From positions 58,030-122,029 of the forward strand of contig JADLEQ010000025.1 in assembly GCA_020846005.1 (NCBI GenBank): a stretch of 64,000 nt of DNA. Direction: 5' to 3'. Below, in pieces: positions 10,101-18,306 of the stretch. A program made the position numbers and the translations under genes. This stretch comes from Polyangiaceae bacterium (GTDB lineage: Bacteria; Myxococcota_A; Polyangia; Polyangiales; Polyangiaceae). Position 1 is the stretch's first letter; every line of letters begins with the position of its first letter. Under the pieces are notes generated by a model, which saw only the letters and a program-made list of their open reading frames with translations, was not told the DNA's origin and made no database searches.

Positions 10101-11765
10101 CTTGCGCTCGCGCCGGAGGAGCTTGTCGATCTCGGGGAACACCCACCGCTCGAGCCCGGGCACGTGGACCTCGAACCAGTACCGCCGCCAATCGATGCGC
10201 TCGGGCTCCCAGCCGATCCGCGCGTGGTCCTCCGGGCTGAGGCGCGCCGCCGCGGCGCGCGTAGCGTCGCAGCGGAAGATGTAGTGGTAGCGCGCGGTGA
10301 AGGGGACGAAGGCGCCGAGCACGTCCCCCATCCGGCGCTGCTGCTCCGCGAAGCCCGCGAGCGCCTTCGCGGCGGGGCGCACCAGCACCCGGGCCGGCCC
10401 GGCGGGCAGCGCGCCCAGCCAGCGGGACGCGGCGCGGGCTCCCTCGCTGATCCGTCGAGGGCCCCACTTCTCGAAGGCCTCCTCGCCCAGCATGGACGAC
10501 TCCCACCGCGCGTGGAGCTGCGACAGGATGGGGCCACCGCGCCCCGTCTCGCGGAAGTACCTGCGCTTGTAGAGCCCGGAGAGCTCGAACGCGCGCCGCA
10601 TGGTGAACGGGTTCGTGTCGCTCGTGCCGTACTGGTAGACCGGCGGCGCCCGGCCCTCGAGGAGCTCCGCCAGGGAGAGGAGCATGCCCCCGGCGACCAT
10701 GTCGCAGGGGATGATGTCGAGGTAGTGGTCGGAGCCTGGGATCTGGGGCTGGCCTTCGCGCAGCGAGTAGATCAGCGGGGCGCTGGTGTTGATCCCCTCG
10801 TTCCAGCCGGGGAACGGGAAGGCGACGGTGCTCTCGACGATGGCCGGTCGCACGACCGTGAATCGGAGCCCCGACGCTGCCACGATCTGCTCGCCGATGG
10901 CCTTCGTGTAGGTGTACGTGTTGGGGAACCCCCAGAACATGGCGCGCTCCATGCCCATGTCGGAGAGCTGCGCCTCGACGAACTTCCTCCGCACCTTCTC
11001 GACCTCGGCCTCGAGGACCGCGCCGGTGCCGGGCTCGCCGCGCTCGCGGAGGTTGCGCTTGGCGTCATCCAGGAAGCGGCTCTGGCGGAACGCGTCGTTC
11101 GCCCGGTGCCGCGCCTGCTCGATCACGTCGAGGCACTCGGCGATCTCGCGGCCGGGCTCCCAGTGCGCCTGTGAGAGCTCGCCCGCTCGCGGGAACGGGT
11201 GCTCCCGCGGATCGACCTCCTCGATGATGCCTGTCCGATCGCCGGCCACGAAGCACGTGCTCGTGTGGAGGAGCGGCACCTCGCCGAGGTCGCGCGCCAA
11301 CGCGACCAGGTTCTGCACGCCGAAGGCGTTCACCTCGAGCGCCTCGTCGAGCGGCGGATCGAAATCGACTACGCCCGACGCGTTCACGACGGCGTCGATC
11401 CGCCCCCGGAGGTCCTCGCGCAGCTCGGAGGCCAGCCCGCAGAACGGATGAACCACGTCGCCCGCGATGGGGATCACGCGCTCCGCGAGCCACGCCTCGA
11501 ACCGCGGTCCGTGCCGCTCGCGCAGCGGATCGAGGACGCGGCTCGTCGCGATGTCGTTCCAGAAGCGCTCGTCGGCCGTCTGCCCACCCTTCGGCCGGAC
11601 GACGAGCCACATGCGCTCGAGGGAGGGCACCCGATCGAGCACGAAGGCCCAGAAGACCTTGCCGAGGAAGCCCGTCCCGCCGATGACGACCAGGCGCTTG
11701 CCGCCGAGCACCCGATCGAGATCGAGCGCTGGCGCGGCCCCGTTGGCGGACGGCACGTTCGTCAT
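7107..11765 (-). CDS. Multidomain lipid enzyme: fatty acyl reductase / acyl-CoA(ACP) synthetase / ACP / PlsC acyltransferase / SCP2
   Basis: 1552 residues in one continuous frame. Residues 20-500: fatty acyl-CoA reductase of the FAR type, with GGTGFLG at 29-35, an SDR active site LHTST, and YTYTK. Residues about 560-1080: AMP-forming ligase with TSGTTGSPKG near 712 and GYGLTEASP. Residues about 1100-1175: acyl carrier domain with GFDSL, Ser near 1147. Residues about 1215-1400: PlsC-type acyltransferase with NHASHLD near 1250 and FPEGTR near 1327. Residues about 1440-1552: SCP2 sterol-carrier-like domain. The protein could activate a fatty acid, load it on its own ACP, reduce it to an alcohol or aldehyde, and esterify a lyso-lipid. 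The plan recalls the myxobacterial ether-lipid enzyme ElbD (from memory). The following SDR is coupled by ATGA. Confidence 0.9.
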   Translation of the reverse strand: MTNVPSANGAAPALDLDRVLGGKRLVVIGGTGFLGKVFWAFVLDRVPSLERMWLVVRPKGGQTADERFWNDIATSRVLDPLRERHGPRFEAWLAERVIPIAGDVVHPFCGLASELREDLRGRIDAVVNASGVVDFDPPLDEALEVNAFGVQNLVALARDLGEVPLLHTSTCFVAGDRTGIIEEVDPREHPFPRAGELSQAHWEPGREIAECLDVIEQARHRANDAFRQSRFLDDAKRNLRERGEPGTGAVLEAEVEKVRRKFVEAQLSDMGMERAMFWGFPNTYTYTKAIGEQIVAASGLRFTVVRPAIVESTVAFPFPGWNEGINTSAPLIYSLREGQPQIPGSDHYLDIIPCDMVAGGMLLSLAELLEGRAPPVYQYGTSDTNPFTMRRAFELSGLYKRRYFRETGRGGPILSQLHARWESSMLGEEAFEKWGPRRISEGARAASRWLGALPAGPARVLVRPAAKALAGFAEQQRRMGDVLGAFVPFTARYHYIFRCDATRAAAARLSPEDHARIGWEPERIDWRRYWFEVHVPGLERWVFPEIDKLLRRERKPPARHETLGALLVEMAERHGLAVALQRTEAHGLSRLSFVDWLARARACATRLREAGVVPGARVLLAGANHPAWAIAFFGVQLAGATAVPLEAEVEAAVAENLRRASGARVFLADTKVRDRVRPGLGEAVTWLDLIEASAPGPAGDDAPASSRDVAALIYTSGTTGSPKGVMLTHENLTALVAALAPLFPLGKGDRVLSVLPLHHTFELTCGMLLPLSRGARIVYLDELSAERLEHALQEGRITAMVGVPALWEMLERRISTRVAEHGRLASSVFDFAVELSRSVGGTTGLDLGKLLFGPVHQALGGHLRFLVSGGAALPERTHRVFSGLGLHLAEGYGLTEASPVLSVAEGGPRARPGHVGRAVPGVELQIHEPNAEGVGRIRARGPNVMLGYADDEDATRLVLDADGWLDTGDLGRIDRKGNLVIAGRAKDVVVAANGENIYPDDVEARLGEVEHLRELAIVGIGDARGGERVACVAVVAPDDALPRAERHVRARRSLERRLATLPASQRPAVLTLVDAALPRTATRKVKRNEVRRLVERVGVLSERPPVAASGALDPAAQRVRSAVAVITRREPSTLRGEHSLRGDLGFDSLMLLELLVALEGQVGGTLDAERLTACLTIGDAEALLREQGAARLRAPTTVVEEAEETPLEIPPALRDAAMEWLGRAQMGFYGNVLHVKVSGRAFLPHNRNTLVAANHASHLDMGLVKYALGSYGSDIVALAAQDYFFEGNRWRKAYFENFTNVIAFSRQGSLRQSLRQASNLITEGKTVLIFPEGTRMDDGEVHEFKPAVGHLALSAGADVLPVWLGGTHLALPKGALVLRRRDVTARIGPPLLHADLVRLTRDLGRTEASRAVARLVRRAVVELSRGRVLDASRLEPGDLREDQRPETLDGVFRELQTRFVPGAIDRAVSFYFALGDRERWSVRVDATGCEVRAGKAAATADCVLKTSPGMFTRIVREAYTPTPAEFVTGTVKTNDIGLLVTFQKVFNLVGDA

Positions 11766-11776
11766 GAGGGGCGCGG

Positions 11777-11782
11777 AGTCTA
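11777..11782 (-). promoter_or_regulatory. -10-like box upstream of the lipid operon
   Basis: On the minus strand TAGACT lies 11 nt before the ATG at 11765, and no Shine-Dalgarno sequence is visible. This fits the TANNNT boxes seen before other genes in this window. Confidence 0.35.
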
Positions 11783-11831
11783 GGCACGCCCGGCCCGGGG
11801 TGTCACGGTCGCGTGCGCCGCCTCCGCGGCG

Positions 11832-14123
11832 TCAGTCCGTGCGGCCGTCCAGGCAGAGCAGGTAGGCCACGAGGTCGCTCCGGTCCCCGGCGGACAGCCC
11901 GCTGGTCACGCCGTGCTGGTCCAGCGCATTGCGGGCGAGGACGGCCTCCAGCGTCGCCGCCGAGCCATCGTGGAGGTAGGGGGCCGAGTGCCACAGCCCG
12001 TGGAGCGTCGGCGTGTCGAGCCCGGTGAGCGTGGCCCCGAGGCGCTGCCCGGACGCCGCCCCGATCGTCCCCACGTCGTGGAGGCGGGGGACCCCTGGGG
12101 AGACGAAGCCGCTGTCCGTCAGGCGCGCCCCCGCGTGGCAGGCGGTGCAGCCGACCGCCGCCGACTCGAACAGCGCCTTGCCGCGGAGCGCGCCGGCGCC
12201 GAGCGAGCCGTCGGCCTCTCGGAACGGGCTCGGGAGCTCGGAGGCGAGGGACGTGACGTACGCCGCGAGCGCGTCCAGGTCGGTGCTCGCGCCTGCCTTG
12301 GGATCCCCCAAGGTCTGGGCGCGGGTCCCCGCGGACCAGTCGGTGTCCGTGAGCAGGCCCGTCCCGCGGAACGCGTTCCGGATGTCGTTCTCGAAATCCT
12401 GGATCTCATCGAAGTTGGCGCTCCAATGGACCGGACCGTCCCCCGTCCCGGCGCGCCCGAGCAGGGAGATCGTGTTGCGCATCCCCTCGCCGCGGTCCGT
12501 GAAGTCCCACACGCGCTGGTCCGAGTCCCCCTCGAGGTGGCAGTGGCCGCAGGCGATGTAGCTGTCCTTCGAGATCCTCGGATCGGCGGAGTCGTCGAAG
12601 AGCTGCTTGCCCCGCAGGAGCGTCGGCGAGAGTGGCTCGGCCGAGACGATCGGGAGCCGCGCCACCGCGACCGGGGAGGTGGAGAGATCGGAGACGTCGT
12701 AGACGACGACCTCGCGGGAGAGGTAGGCGTCCACGAAGAGGAGGCGATCGTCCGCCGAGAGCGCCACGCCGTTCGGTGCGTAGCCGAGGTCCTGCACGTT
12801 GCCGGACGCGTCGCGCCGGAGCAGGTCGTACCGCTCCACCGCCCGATTGCCGCGCATCGCGACGAACAGGAAGTCGCCGCGGCTGGAGAACGCCGCGGCG
12901 GAGGCGAAGCCCCGGTTGTCGAACTGATGTCGGTCGCCCGCGCGCTCGCCGCCGCCCGGCAGGTCGACGAACGCGGTCACGGCGCGCAGCGTCGTCTGGA
13001 AGGTGAGCGGAACGCCGTTGACGTACTGTCCCTCGACGACGTTCGCCTGCAGCCCGGGGAGCGCGATCTCTCGCCCCGTCGGCGAGACGACCACCTGTCC
13101 GAGGTAGGTGGGCACCCCGCCGTTCTCCGTGTCGCTCCCCGCTTGGGGATCGACGCCCAGCGGCCAGATCGAGCGGCCGCCCGTCTGCGGGTCCACGACC
13201 GCGATCTCCGCGCCGCTGCTCGCGGAGCGGAAGCGGGTGACGGCTAGCCGCCCGTCGGGGAGCGCGGCCACCCCGCGCGCATCGACGACGGCCGGCAGGC
13301 GCGCCACGAGGGACGGCTCCCCCTGGGCGTCTCGTTCGACCCGGGCGAGCTCACCCGTGCCCTGCAGCGAGACGAAGAGCGCGTCGCCCACCACGGCCGC
13401 GCCGTACGGCCGTGAGCCGTACGGCATCGCGACGGAGCGCACGGTCCCCGCGCCGGTGGTCGGGACCAGCGCTACCACGCCGGCATCGCGGCAGGGCACC
13501 GCCAGGACGTCGCCCCACGCCGTGAGCGTCGCTGGCCCTCCGGGGACCGTGACCCGCGCAGCGACCGAGAACGCGCCGCCCGCCGTCCATTCGACGAACG
13601 TGACCTCGTCCGAGTCCGGGCCGACCACGGCGACGCGCTGCTCGCCGGGCACGACCGCGAGCGTGCTCGACCCAGACGGCACGAAGGCCGCAGGCCACGT
13701 CACCGACACGGTGACGGAGTCCGTGCGCTGCCGCCCGACCGCGTCGCGCACCGCGAGCACCGCCGCGTAGCGCCCCGGCGCCGCGTACGTGACGGTCGCG
13801 CTCGTCTCGGCGCGTGGGGCGTCCCAGCCGTCTCCGTCGCCGAAGGTCCACTGGTAGCTGACGGCGCCCGTCGACGCCGCGCCGTCGAGCACCACGGGCT
13901 CGCCGACGAACGCGTACGCGGGAGCGATCGCCCTCGCGGTGAGCTCCCCGGCGTCCGGCGGTGCGTCCGCGCCCGCGTCCGACGCCGCAGCGTCGATGCC
14001 AGCGTCCGCGCCCGTTCGCGCCGCAGGGGCGGGCGCGTCCGACCCGCACGCCGTGAGCGCGAGGAGGACCGCCGGGGCGGTGAGGCGGCGCGCTCTGCGA
14101 GGACACCAGGACGGGCAGCGCAT
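11832..14123 (-). CDS. Lipoprotein with PKD, beta-propeller and dihaem cytochrome (MauG/peroxidase-like) domains
   Basis: 763 residues. Lipobox LTAC with C26. Residues about 60-142: PKD domain (YQWTFGDGDGW). Residues about 150-490: YVTN-type propeller repeats. The C-terminal 260 residues: dihaem cytochrome c with CGHCH near 524 and CTACH near 658. PYLHDGSAATLEAVL is typical of the second-haem region of bacterial cytochrome c peroxidase/MauG relatives. Predicted to be lipid-anchored in the outer membrane or periplasm and to carry out electron transfer or oxidation. It begins 4 bp after the stop of the LVIVD lipoprotein gene, so the two are one operon. Confidence 0.85.
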   Translation of the reverse strand: MRCPSWCPRRARRLTAPAVLLALTACGSDAPAPAARTGADAGIDAAASDAGADAPPDAGELTARAIAPAYAFVGEPVVLDGAASTGAVSYQWTFGDGDGWDAPRAETSATVTYAAPGRYAAVLAVRDAVGRQRTDSVTVSVTWPAAFVPSGSSTLAVVPGEQRVAVVGPDSDEVTFVEWTAGGAFSVAARVTVPGGPATLTAWGDVLAVPCRDAGVVALVPTTGAGTVRSVAMPYGSRPYGAAVVGDALFVSLQGTGELARVERDAQGEPSLVARLPAVVDARGVAALPDGRLAVTRFRSASSGAEIAVVDPQTGGRSIWPLGVDPQAGSDTENGGVPTYLGQVVVSPTGREIALPGLQANVVEGQYVNGVPLTFQTTLRAVTAFVDLPGGGERAGDRHQFDNRGFASAAAFSSRGDFLFVAMRGNRAVERYDLLRRDASGNVQDLGYAPNGVALSADDRLLFVDAYLSREVVVYDVSDLSTSPVAVARLPIVSAEPLSPTLLRGKQLFDDSADPRISKDSYIACGHCHLEGDSDQRVWDFTDRGEGMRNTISLLGRAGTGDGPVHWSANFDEIQDFENDIRNAFRGTGLLTDTDWSAGTRAQTLGDPKAGASTDLDALAAYVTSLASELPSPFREADGSLGAGALRGKALFESAAVGCTACHAGARLTDSGFVSPGVPRLHDVGTIGAASGQRLGATLTGLDTPTLHGLWHSAPYLHDGSAATLEAVLARNALDQHGVTSGLSAGDRSDLVAYLLCLDGRTD

Positions 14124-14127
14124 CCGG

Positions 14128-15741
14128 TCAGCCCCCCGCCGTCCGGAAGCGCAGGGTGAACGGCTCGGTGATGGCGTTCCCCGTCGCGTCGCGGACGCCG
14201 CCGGCCGGGATCTCCAAGACGTACTCGGTGTTGGGCTTCAACGGGCAAGACGGCGAGAAGTTCACGATGACCTCCTGTGCGCTCGCGACGCCGGGGACGC
14301 GCGTCGTGTCCGGATCCGTGCCGGCCTCGTACAGGCGGATCGAGCCCTCCCAGACGCTCTTCACGTCGACGAGCTCGCTGAAGGTCACGCCGACGCGAGC
14401 GGTGAGCGGCAAGCCTGCGGCGCCCTCGAGCGGCCACGACCAGGTGACGCGGGGTGGCGTGGCGTCGGGCGCCTCGCGCCAGGGCGCGATCGCGCTCGCT
14501 CTCCCCTCGTCGGCGTCGTCGTCGACGCTGAGCACGACGACGTTGCCGACCGGCGTCATCGTGTCGAGATCGCCGGTGAGGTCGAGGCGCGCCACCTCGG
14601 TGATGTTCGTCGCGTCTCGCACGTCGTAGATCGCTGCGAAGCTGGACTCGCCCTCGAAGGCGAAGCCCTCGTGGAGGAAGACGTAGCCTCCGTTCCCCTC
14701 GCTGAGGCGCTCGCCCGCGTAGCGCGGTCGCGAGGGGTCGCGGATGTCCATCACCAGCAGGCCGCCCCCGCTGTCCTTGTTGGCGTAGTAGATGTAGCCG
14801 CCCTCGAAGTTCGAGAAGTAGGCGTCTCGGGGATCGCCGGTCGAGGTGACGACGTCGAAGTCCCCGTTCGGCATCGGCTGCGGGTGCGCCGGGTCGCTCA
14901 CGTCGAGCAGCAGCGTGCGTGCTCCCTCGGCGACCGTGGCGATGAGCAGGTCGCCGATCACCTGCACCTGACCCACTCGCATGATGGGATCGGGCACGTA
15001 CCGGGTGAGGAGCACCGGGTTCAGCGGATCCGTGGCGTCCACCACGTAGATGCCGTTGTCCGCCCCGCCGACGAACACGTAGGGCACCTGCCAGAACGTG
15101 CTCAGGGTCACCCGCGCGTAGGCGTCCGGGTACATGAACTCCTCGAAGGTCAGCTCGCTCGCGGGCTCCGGGGCCAGGGTGTCCGTCAGATCCCAGAACT
15201 GGATCCCGCCGGCGCCCGGCGTGAGCAGGGAGTGCATGCCGTCGACCACCGCCCACCGGCCGCCGAGGCTGGAGAACCCGATGCTGTGCGTCTCCCGCAT
15301 CCGCTCCGAGAACCCCGACCCGGCGAGCGTCGGGGCGCACGGCTCGTCGATCTCCCACAGCGTGAGGCCGCCTACGTTCCCGAACTCCGGCGCCCACGGC
15401 ATGAGGAGGAAGCCGTCGTACATCGTGAGTAGGTTGTGGTGGTCCGCGTCCTTCGGGCCGCCGTCGAGGTAGGCGCAGTTCGTGTAGAGCGCGCTCGCGT
15501 CGAACGCCGACCTCGGCCCCCCGGGGCCGCGGTTCGGCTCGAAAGCGCCGGGCGCCGGGTACGGACCGGCGGGGCGACAGCGATCGACGCCGCCTGCCCC
15601 GCCCGCGCCCGCGGATCCCGCCGCGCCGCCGGCCCCGCCGGCGCCTCCCGGGCGCTCCGCGGGGTCGCCGTCGCAGCCGGCCAGCAGGGTCGTCGCGATG
15701 CCGACGGCCCAGCACCCCGCCGCCCGCCTCGAGGTGCTCAT
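14128..15741 (-). CDS. LVIVD-repeat lipoprotein with Ig-like C-terminal domain
   Basis: 537 residues. Lipobox LLAGC with C23, followed by a Gly/Ala-rich linker. The centre holds LVIVD-type propeller repeats (GGLTLWEI, NGIYVVDATDPLNP, GGLLVMDIRDPSRP). The last 100 residues look like a Big_5 Ig-like domain (PLTARVGVTFSELVD, FTLRFRTAGG). First gene of a two-gene unit with the cytochrome lipoprotein, so it may be a partner or surface scaffold. Its binding target is unknown. Confidence 0.8.
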   Translation of the reverse strand: MSTSRRAAGCWAVGIATTLLAGCDGDPAERPGGAGGAGGAAGSAGAGGAGGVDRCRPAGPYPAPGAFEPNRGPGGPRSAFDASALYTNCAYLDGGPKDADHHNLLTMYDGFLLMPWAPEFGNVGGLTLWEIDEPCAPTLAGSGFSERMRETHSIGFSSLGGRWAVVDGMHSLLTPGAGGIQFWDLTDTLAPEPASELTFEEFMYPDAYARVTLSTFWQVPYVFVGGADNGIYVVDATDPLNPVLLTRYVPDPIMRVGQVQVIGDLLIATVAEGARTLLLDVSDPAHPQPMPNGDFDVVTSTGDPRDAYFSNFEGGYIYYANKDSGGGLLVMDIRDPSRPRYAGERLSEGNGGYVFLHEGFAFEGESSFAAIYDVRDATNITEVARLDLTGDLDTMTPVGNVVVLSVDDDADEGRASAIAPWREAPDATPPRVTWSWPLEGAAGLPLTARVGVTFSELVDVKSVWEGSIRLYEAGTDPDTTRVPGVASAQEVIVNFSPSCPLKPNTEYVLEIPAGGVRDATGNAITEPFTLRFRTAGG

Positions 15742-15747
15742 GAGCCC

Positions 15748-15753
15748 AGGATA
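15748..15753 (-). promoter_or_regulatory. -10-like box for the LVIVD/cytochrome operon
   Basis: On the minus strand TATCCT, preceded by TGG (extended -10), ends 6 nt before the ATG at 15741. Transcription would then start at or next to the start codon, giving a leaderless mRNA. Confidence 0.45.
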
Positions 15754-15835
15754 CCACGCCCGCCGTCCATCCCCGCGGGCGACCGTAGCTGCCTCGAAGC
15801 GCTCCGCGCGCCGGCCGCCCGTGGCCGATCGCGGC

Positions 15836-17416
15836 TCAGGGGGTCACGTCCCCCATGACGATTGGGGGCATGTGGAGGAGCGTCACGTCGAGCGAGCGAG
15901 CCTCGCCCCCCCGGGCTCGATAGAGCGCCTCGTCCATCGACGGCGCCGTCTCCCAGCCGAAGAGCTTCGGGATGTAGTCGTTGTCTGCCCCCACCACGAT
16001 CACGCGCCCGACGTGCTGGCGACCGTTCTCGCCCCAGTACCACATGTAGAACGGGTGCGCGGGGTGGTAGGCGTGGCCCGTCCTGAACATCTGCAGGAAG
16101 GCAGGGTCCCTGGCCATCTTCTGCTCGTACTGGTGCGAGAGGCGCACCGCGTCGCGAGTCTCGGGCAGGATGCGGTGGACGAAATCGACGTACGGCGCGT
16201 GTTGTTCGTGGTCGAACTTGTCCGTGCACGGGTGGAAGAGCACGAGCGTGCCGCCCGGCTTCACGAGCGGCGCCCCGCGGAACATGTTGAAGAGGTAGCC
16301 TTGGGCGAGGCAGCTCACGAGCAGCGGGTTCAGGAAGGCGTGCACGTTGTACGGGCTGATGTACGGGATGCCCAAGACGAGCACGTCCGCCTGCCCCTGG
16401 ACGGGGACGAGGTACTGCTCGAAGGCGCGGGCGAGCGTGCGCTCGTGCACGGCCTCCGTCTCCCCGGCCCACACCCCGGTGACCTCGTACGGCGCGGGGA
16501 ACTTGTCGAAGAGGGCCTGCCGCGCCGCCTGGGGGAGCCGCGCGGTGGTCGCGACGAGCGCCTCCAAGAGGAAGCGCTCCTTCGCGTCGAGATCGTCCTC
16601 GTTCTTCGACAGGAACGACAGGTTCCGATCGAACATCCGGTTGTTCACGGTCGTCTCGATGGTGAACACCGAGAGCTTCTCGTTCACGACCCTCCCGAGC
16701 CGCGCGATCTTGCGGGCGAGCTCGCTGTCGCCCGGGTCCATGTAGGTGTGCGTCGAGCGGATCGTCTCCGGGTTGTGGTGCGCGCGGAGGCTCGCGTAGC
16801 TGCCGAGCCCCACGGCGACCGACTTGTGGCCGCCGTTCATCGGCACGAAGCTGATGTTCACGTAGACGAGCAGATCGGACTCGGCTGCACGCCGGCTGAG
16901 CTCCACGGGCTCGCCGAGCTCCGTCTCGCCGAGGCGGACGATGTTGTCGAGGTCCTCGGCGTCGTGGTTGTAGAGGCGGTCGGGCCAGTACGCGTCGAAG
17001 ACGCGGTCCCCGACCATCCATCGGATCTCGGCCGCCTTCATCCGGCGGTGAATGCCCGTGGCGACGATGATCTCGATGTCGTCGATGCCGTGATCTGCGA
17101 GCAGGGCCAGCAGCACCTCGAGCACGCTCTGGCGCGCGTCCGGGCGGCGCATCGGCGGCAGCGGGAGCGAGAGGTCGTCGATGGCGATGGTGACGCTCAT
17201 GCCCGGGCGCAGGCGCGCGTAGAGCGGCTCCGAGCCGAGCGGATGGTGGAGCGCGTGGCGGATCGCCGCGGGGAGGTCCTTGAGCTTCGCGATGGGCGGC
17301 TTGGGGTAGATGCACCGCGTACCCGGCGGCAGGTCCACCTTCACGAGCCGATCACCGGAGAAGAGCACGCGGGGCGCGCTGTCGCGTTCGAGCGTGACGA
17401 GGCAGGGATGATCCAT
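15836..17416 (-). CDS. LarA-family (nickel-pincer racemase/epimerase-like) protein
   Basis: 526 residues from the ATG at 17416, which has an AAGGAC ribosome site; the frame runs on upstream without a better start. IDDLSLPLPPM (79-89) matches the LarA DVTRPTPT segment. GIHRR gives H123. NGGHKSV (195-201) corresponds to the LarA GG.K region, whose lysine carries the nickel-pincer cofactor in Lactobacillus LarA, so K198 is the candidate. Longer than the usual 420-430 residues. LarB, LarC and LarE are not in the window, so cofactor supply is unproven. Substrate unknown; LarA relatives racemise or epimerise various 2-hydroxyacids. Confidence 0.8.
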   Translation of the reverse strand: MDHPCLVTLERDSAPRVLFSGDRLVKVDLPPGTRCIYPKPPIAKLKDLPAAIRHALHHPLGSEPLYARLRPGMSVTIAIDDLSLPLPPMRRPDARQSVLEVLLALLADHGIDDIEIIVATGIHRRMKAAEIRWMVGDRVFDAYWPDRLYNHDAEDLDNIVRLGETELGEPVELSRRAAESDLLVYVNISFVPMNGGHKSVAVGLGSYASLRAHHNPETIRSTHTYMDPGDSELARKIARLGRVVNEKLSVFTIETTVNNRMFDRNLSFLSKNEDDLDAKERFLLEALVATTARLPQAARQALFDKFPAPYEVTGVWAGETEAVHERTLARAFEQYLVPVQGQADVLVLGIPYISPYNVHAFLNPLLVSCLAQGYLFNMFRGAPLVKPGGTLVLFHPCTDKFDHEQHAPYVDFVHRILPETRDAVRLSHQYEQKMARDPAFLQMFRTGHAYHPAHPFYMWYWGENGRQHVGRVIVVGADNDYIPKLFGWETAPSMDEALYRARGGEARSLDVTLLHMPPIVMGDVTP

Positions 17417-17460
17417 GGGGTCCTTGGTCGGGCGGGGGCGTCGGGGGGGCGCTCGGGGCG

Positions 17461-18138
17461 TCAGCCGAGCCGGAAGCTGGGCCACGAGTACGCGCGGGCG
17501 AGCAGCTCGAGGCGCTTGTCCGGGTTCACGGCCGCCGGGTGCCCGACGACGCTCAGCATCGGGAGATCGGAGTAGCTGTCGCTGAACGCGAAGCACTCCG
17601 CGAGATCCCAGCCCTCGCGCGCGGCGTGCTCCCGGATGAGGCGCGCCTTCTCTGGGCCGGCGACGACGGGCTTCAGCATCTTGCCGGTCGCGGTGCCGCG
17701 CTCGATCTCGAGCCGGTTCGCGATGAAGCCGCTAGCGTCGAGGTGCCGGACCAGTCGCTCCACGATGAAGTCGAGCGCCCCCGAGATCAGGATCACGTCG
17801 TGCCCGGCGTCCCGGCTCCGCCGGACGAGATCGCGCGCGCCGGGGAAGAGCGCCGGGCGGATCACGTCGTCGAAGACCTCGTCGGCCAGGCTGAGCAGGC
17901 GGTCCTCGCTCATGCCGCCGTAGGCGGAGTAGAGCAGCTCGTTGAAGGTGCGCCGGTCGACGAGCTCCGCGAACGCCATCGACGGGCTCTTCAGCGCGGC
18001 GCGGCCGAGGCGCTTCAGCGTCGCGAGGGGCGTGCCCTGATTCAGCACGTAGAAGAGCGTCGGGTGCACGAGGTTCGTGCTCACGAGCGTGCCGTCGACG
18101 TCGAAGTAGGCTCCTGCCACGGCCGGGTCGTCTACCAC
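17461..18138 (-). CDS. HAD-superfamily phosphatase, subfamily IB (SerB-like)
   Basis: 225 residues if the GTG at 18138 is used; a GTG at 18120 is also possible. Longer in-frame versions overlap RNase D and encode repeats. Motif I FDVDGTL, motif II SGALD, lysine in GPEKARLI, motif IV FSDSYSDLPML. It probably removes phosphate from a small molecule or lipid head group. Some members of this subfamily act on phosphoserine and others on lysophosphatidate. Ends 44 bp before the LarA-like gene on the same strand. Confidence 0.85.
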   Translation of the reverse strand: MVDDPAVAGAYFDVDGTLVSTNLVHPTLFYVLNQGTPLATLKRLGRAALKSPSMAFAELVDRRTFNELLYSAYGGMSEDRLLSLADEVFDDVIRPALFPGARDLVRRSRDAGHDVILISGALDFIVERLVRHLDASGFIANRLEIERGTATGKMLKPVVAGPEKARLIREHAAREGWDLAECFAFSDSYSDLPMLSVVGHPAAVNPDKRLELLARAYSWPSFRLG

Positions 18139-18186
18139 GCGCCGCGGCCGCTCGACCAGCGACCCGTGCGCGGTCGGACCGGTCGC

Positions 18187-18222
18187 GGGGCGGTCCCCGG
18201 GGCGGTCCCCGGGGCGGTCCCC
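18187..18222. repeat. Three tandem copies of a 12-bp self-complementary unit
   Basis: GGGGCGGTCCCC is repeated exactly three times in the 168-bp gap between the divergent HAD phosphatase and RNase D genes. Each unit can pair with itself or a neighbour. Confidence 0.8.
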
Positions 18223-18294
18223 GGCGCGGCCCCGGCGTCGCCTCGGCGGCGAAGCTGCCGGGCCCGCCGAGCGCGGGGGCGCGCGGGTGTCGTG

Positions 18295-18300
18295 TACGCT
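18295..18300 (+). promoter_or_regulatory. -10-like box for RNase D
   Basis: TACGCT ends 6 nt before the GTG at 18307. No ribosome site lies between, consistent with a leaderless transcript. Confidence 0.4.
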
Positions 18301-18306
18301 CCCGAC

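Noticed and set aside
6723..11174. A 1483-residue plus-strand frame over the lipid megaenzyme
   Set aside because: The minus strand has five recognisable domains. The plus-strand product shows no motif.
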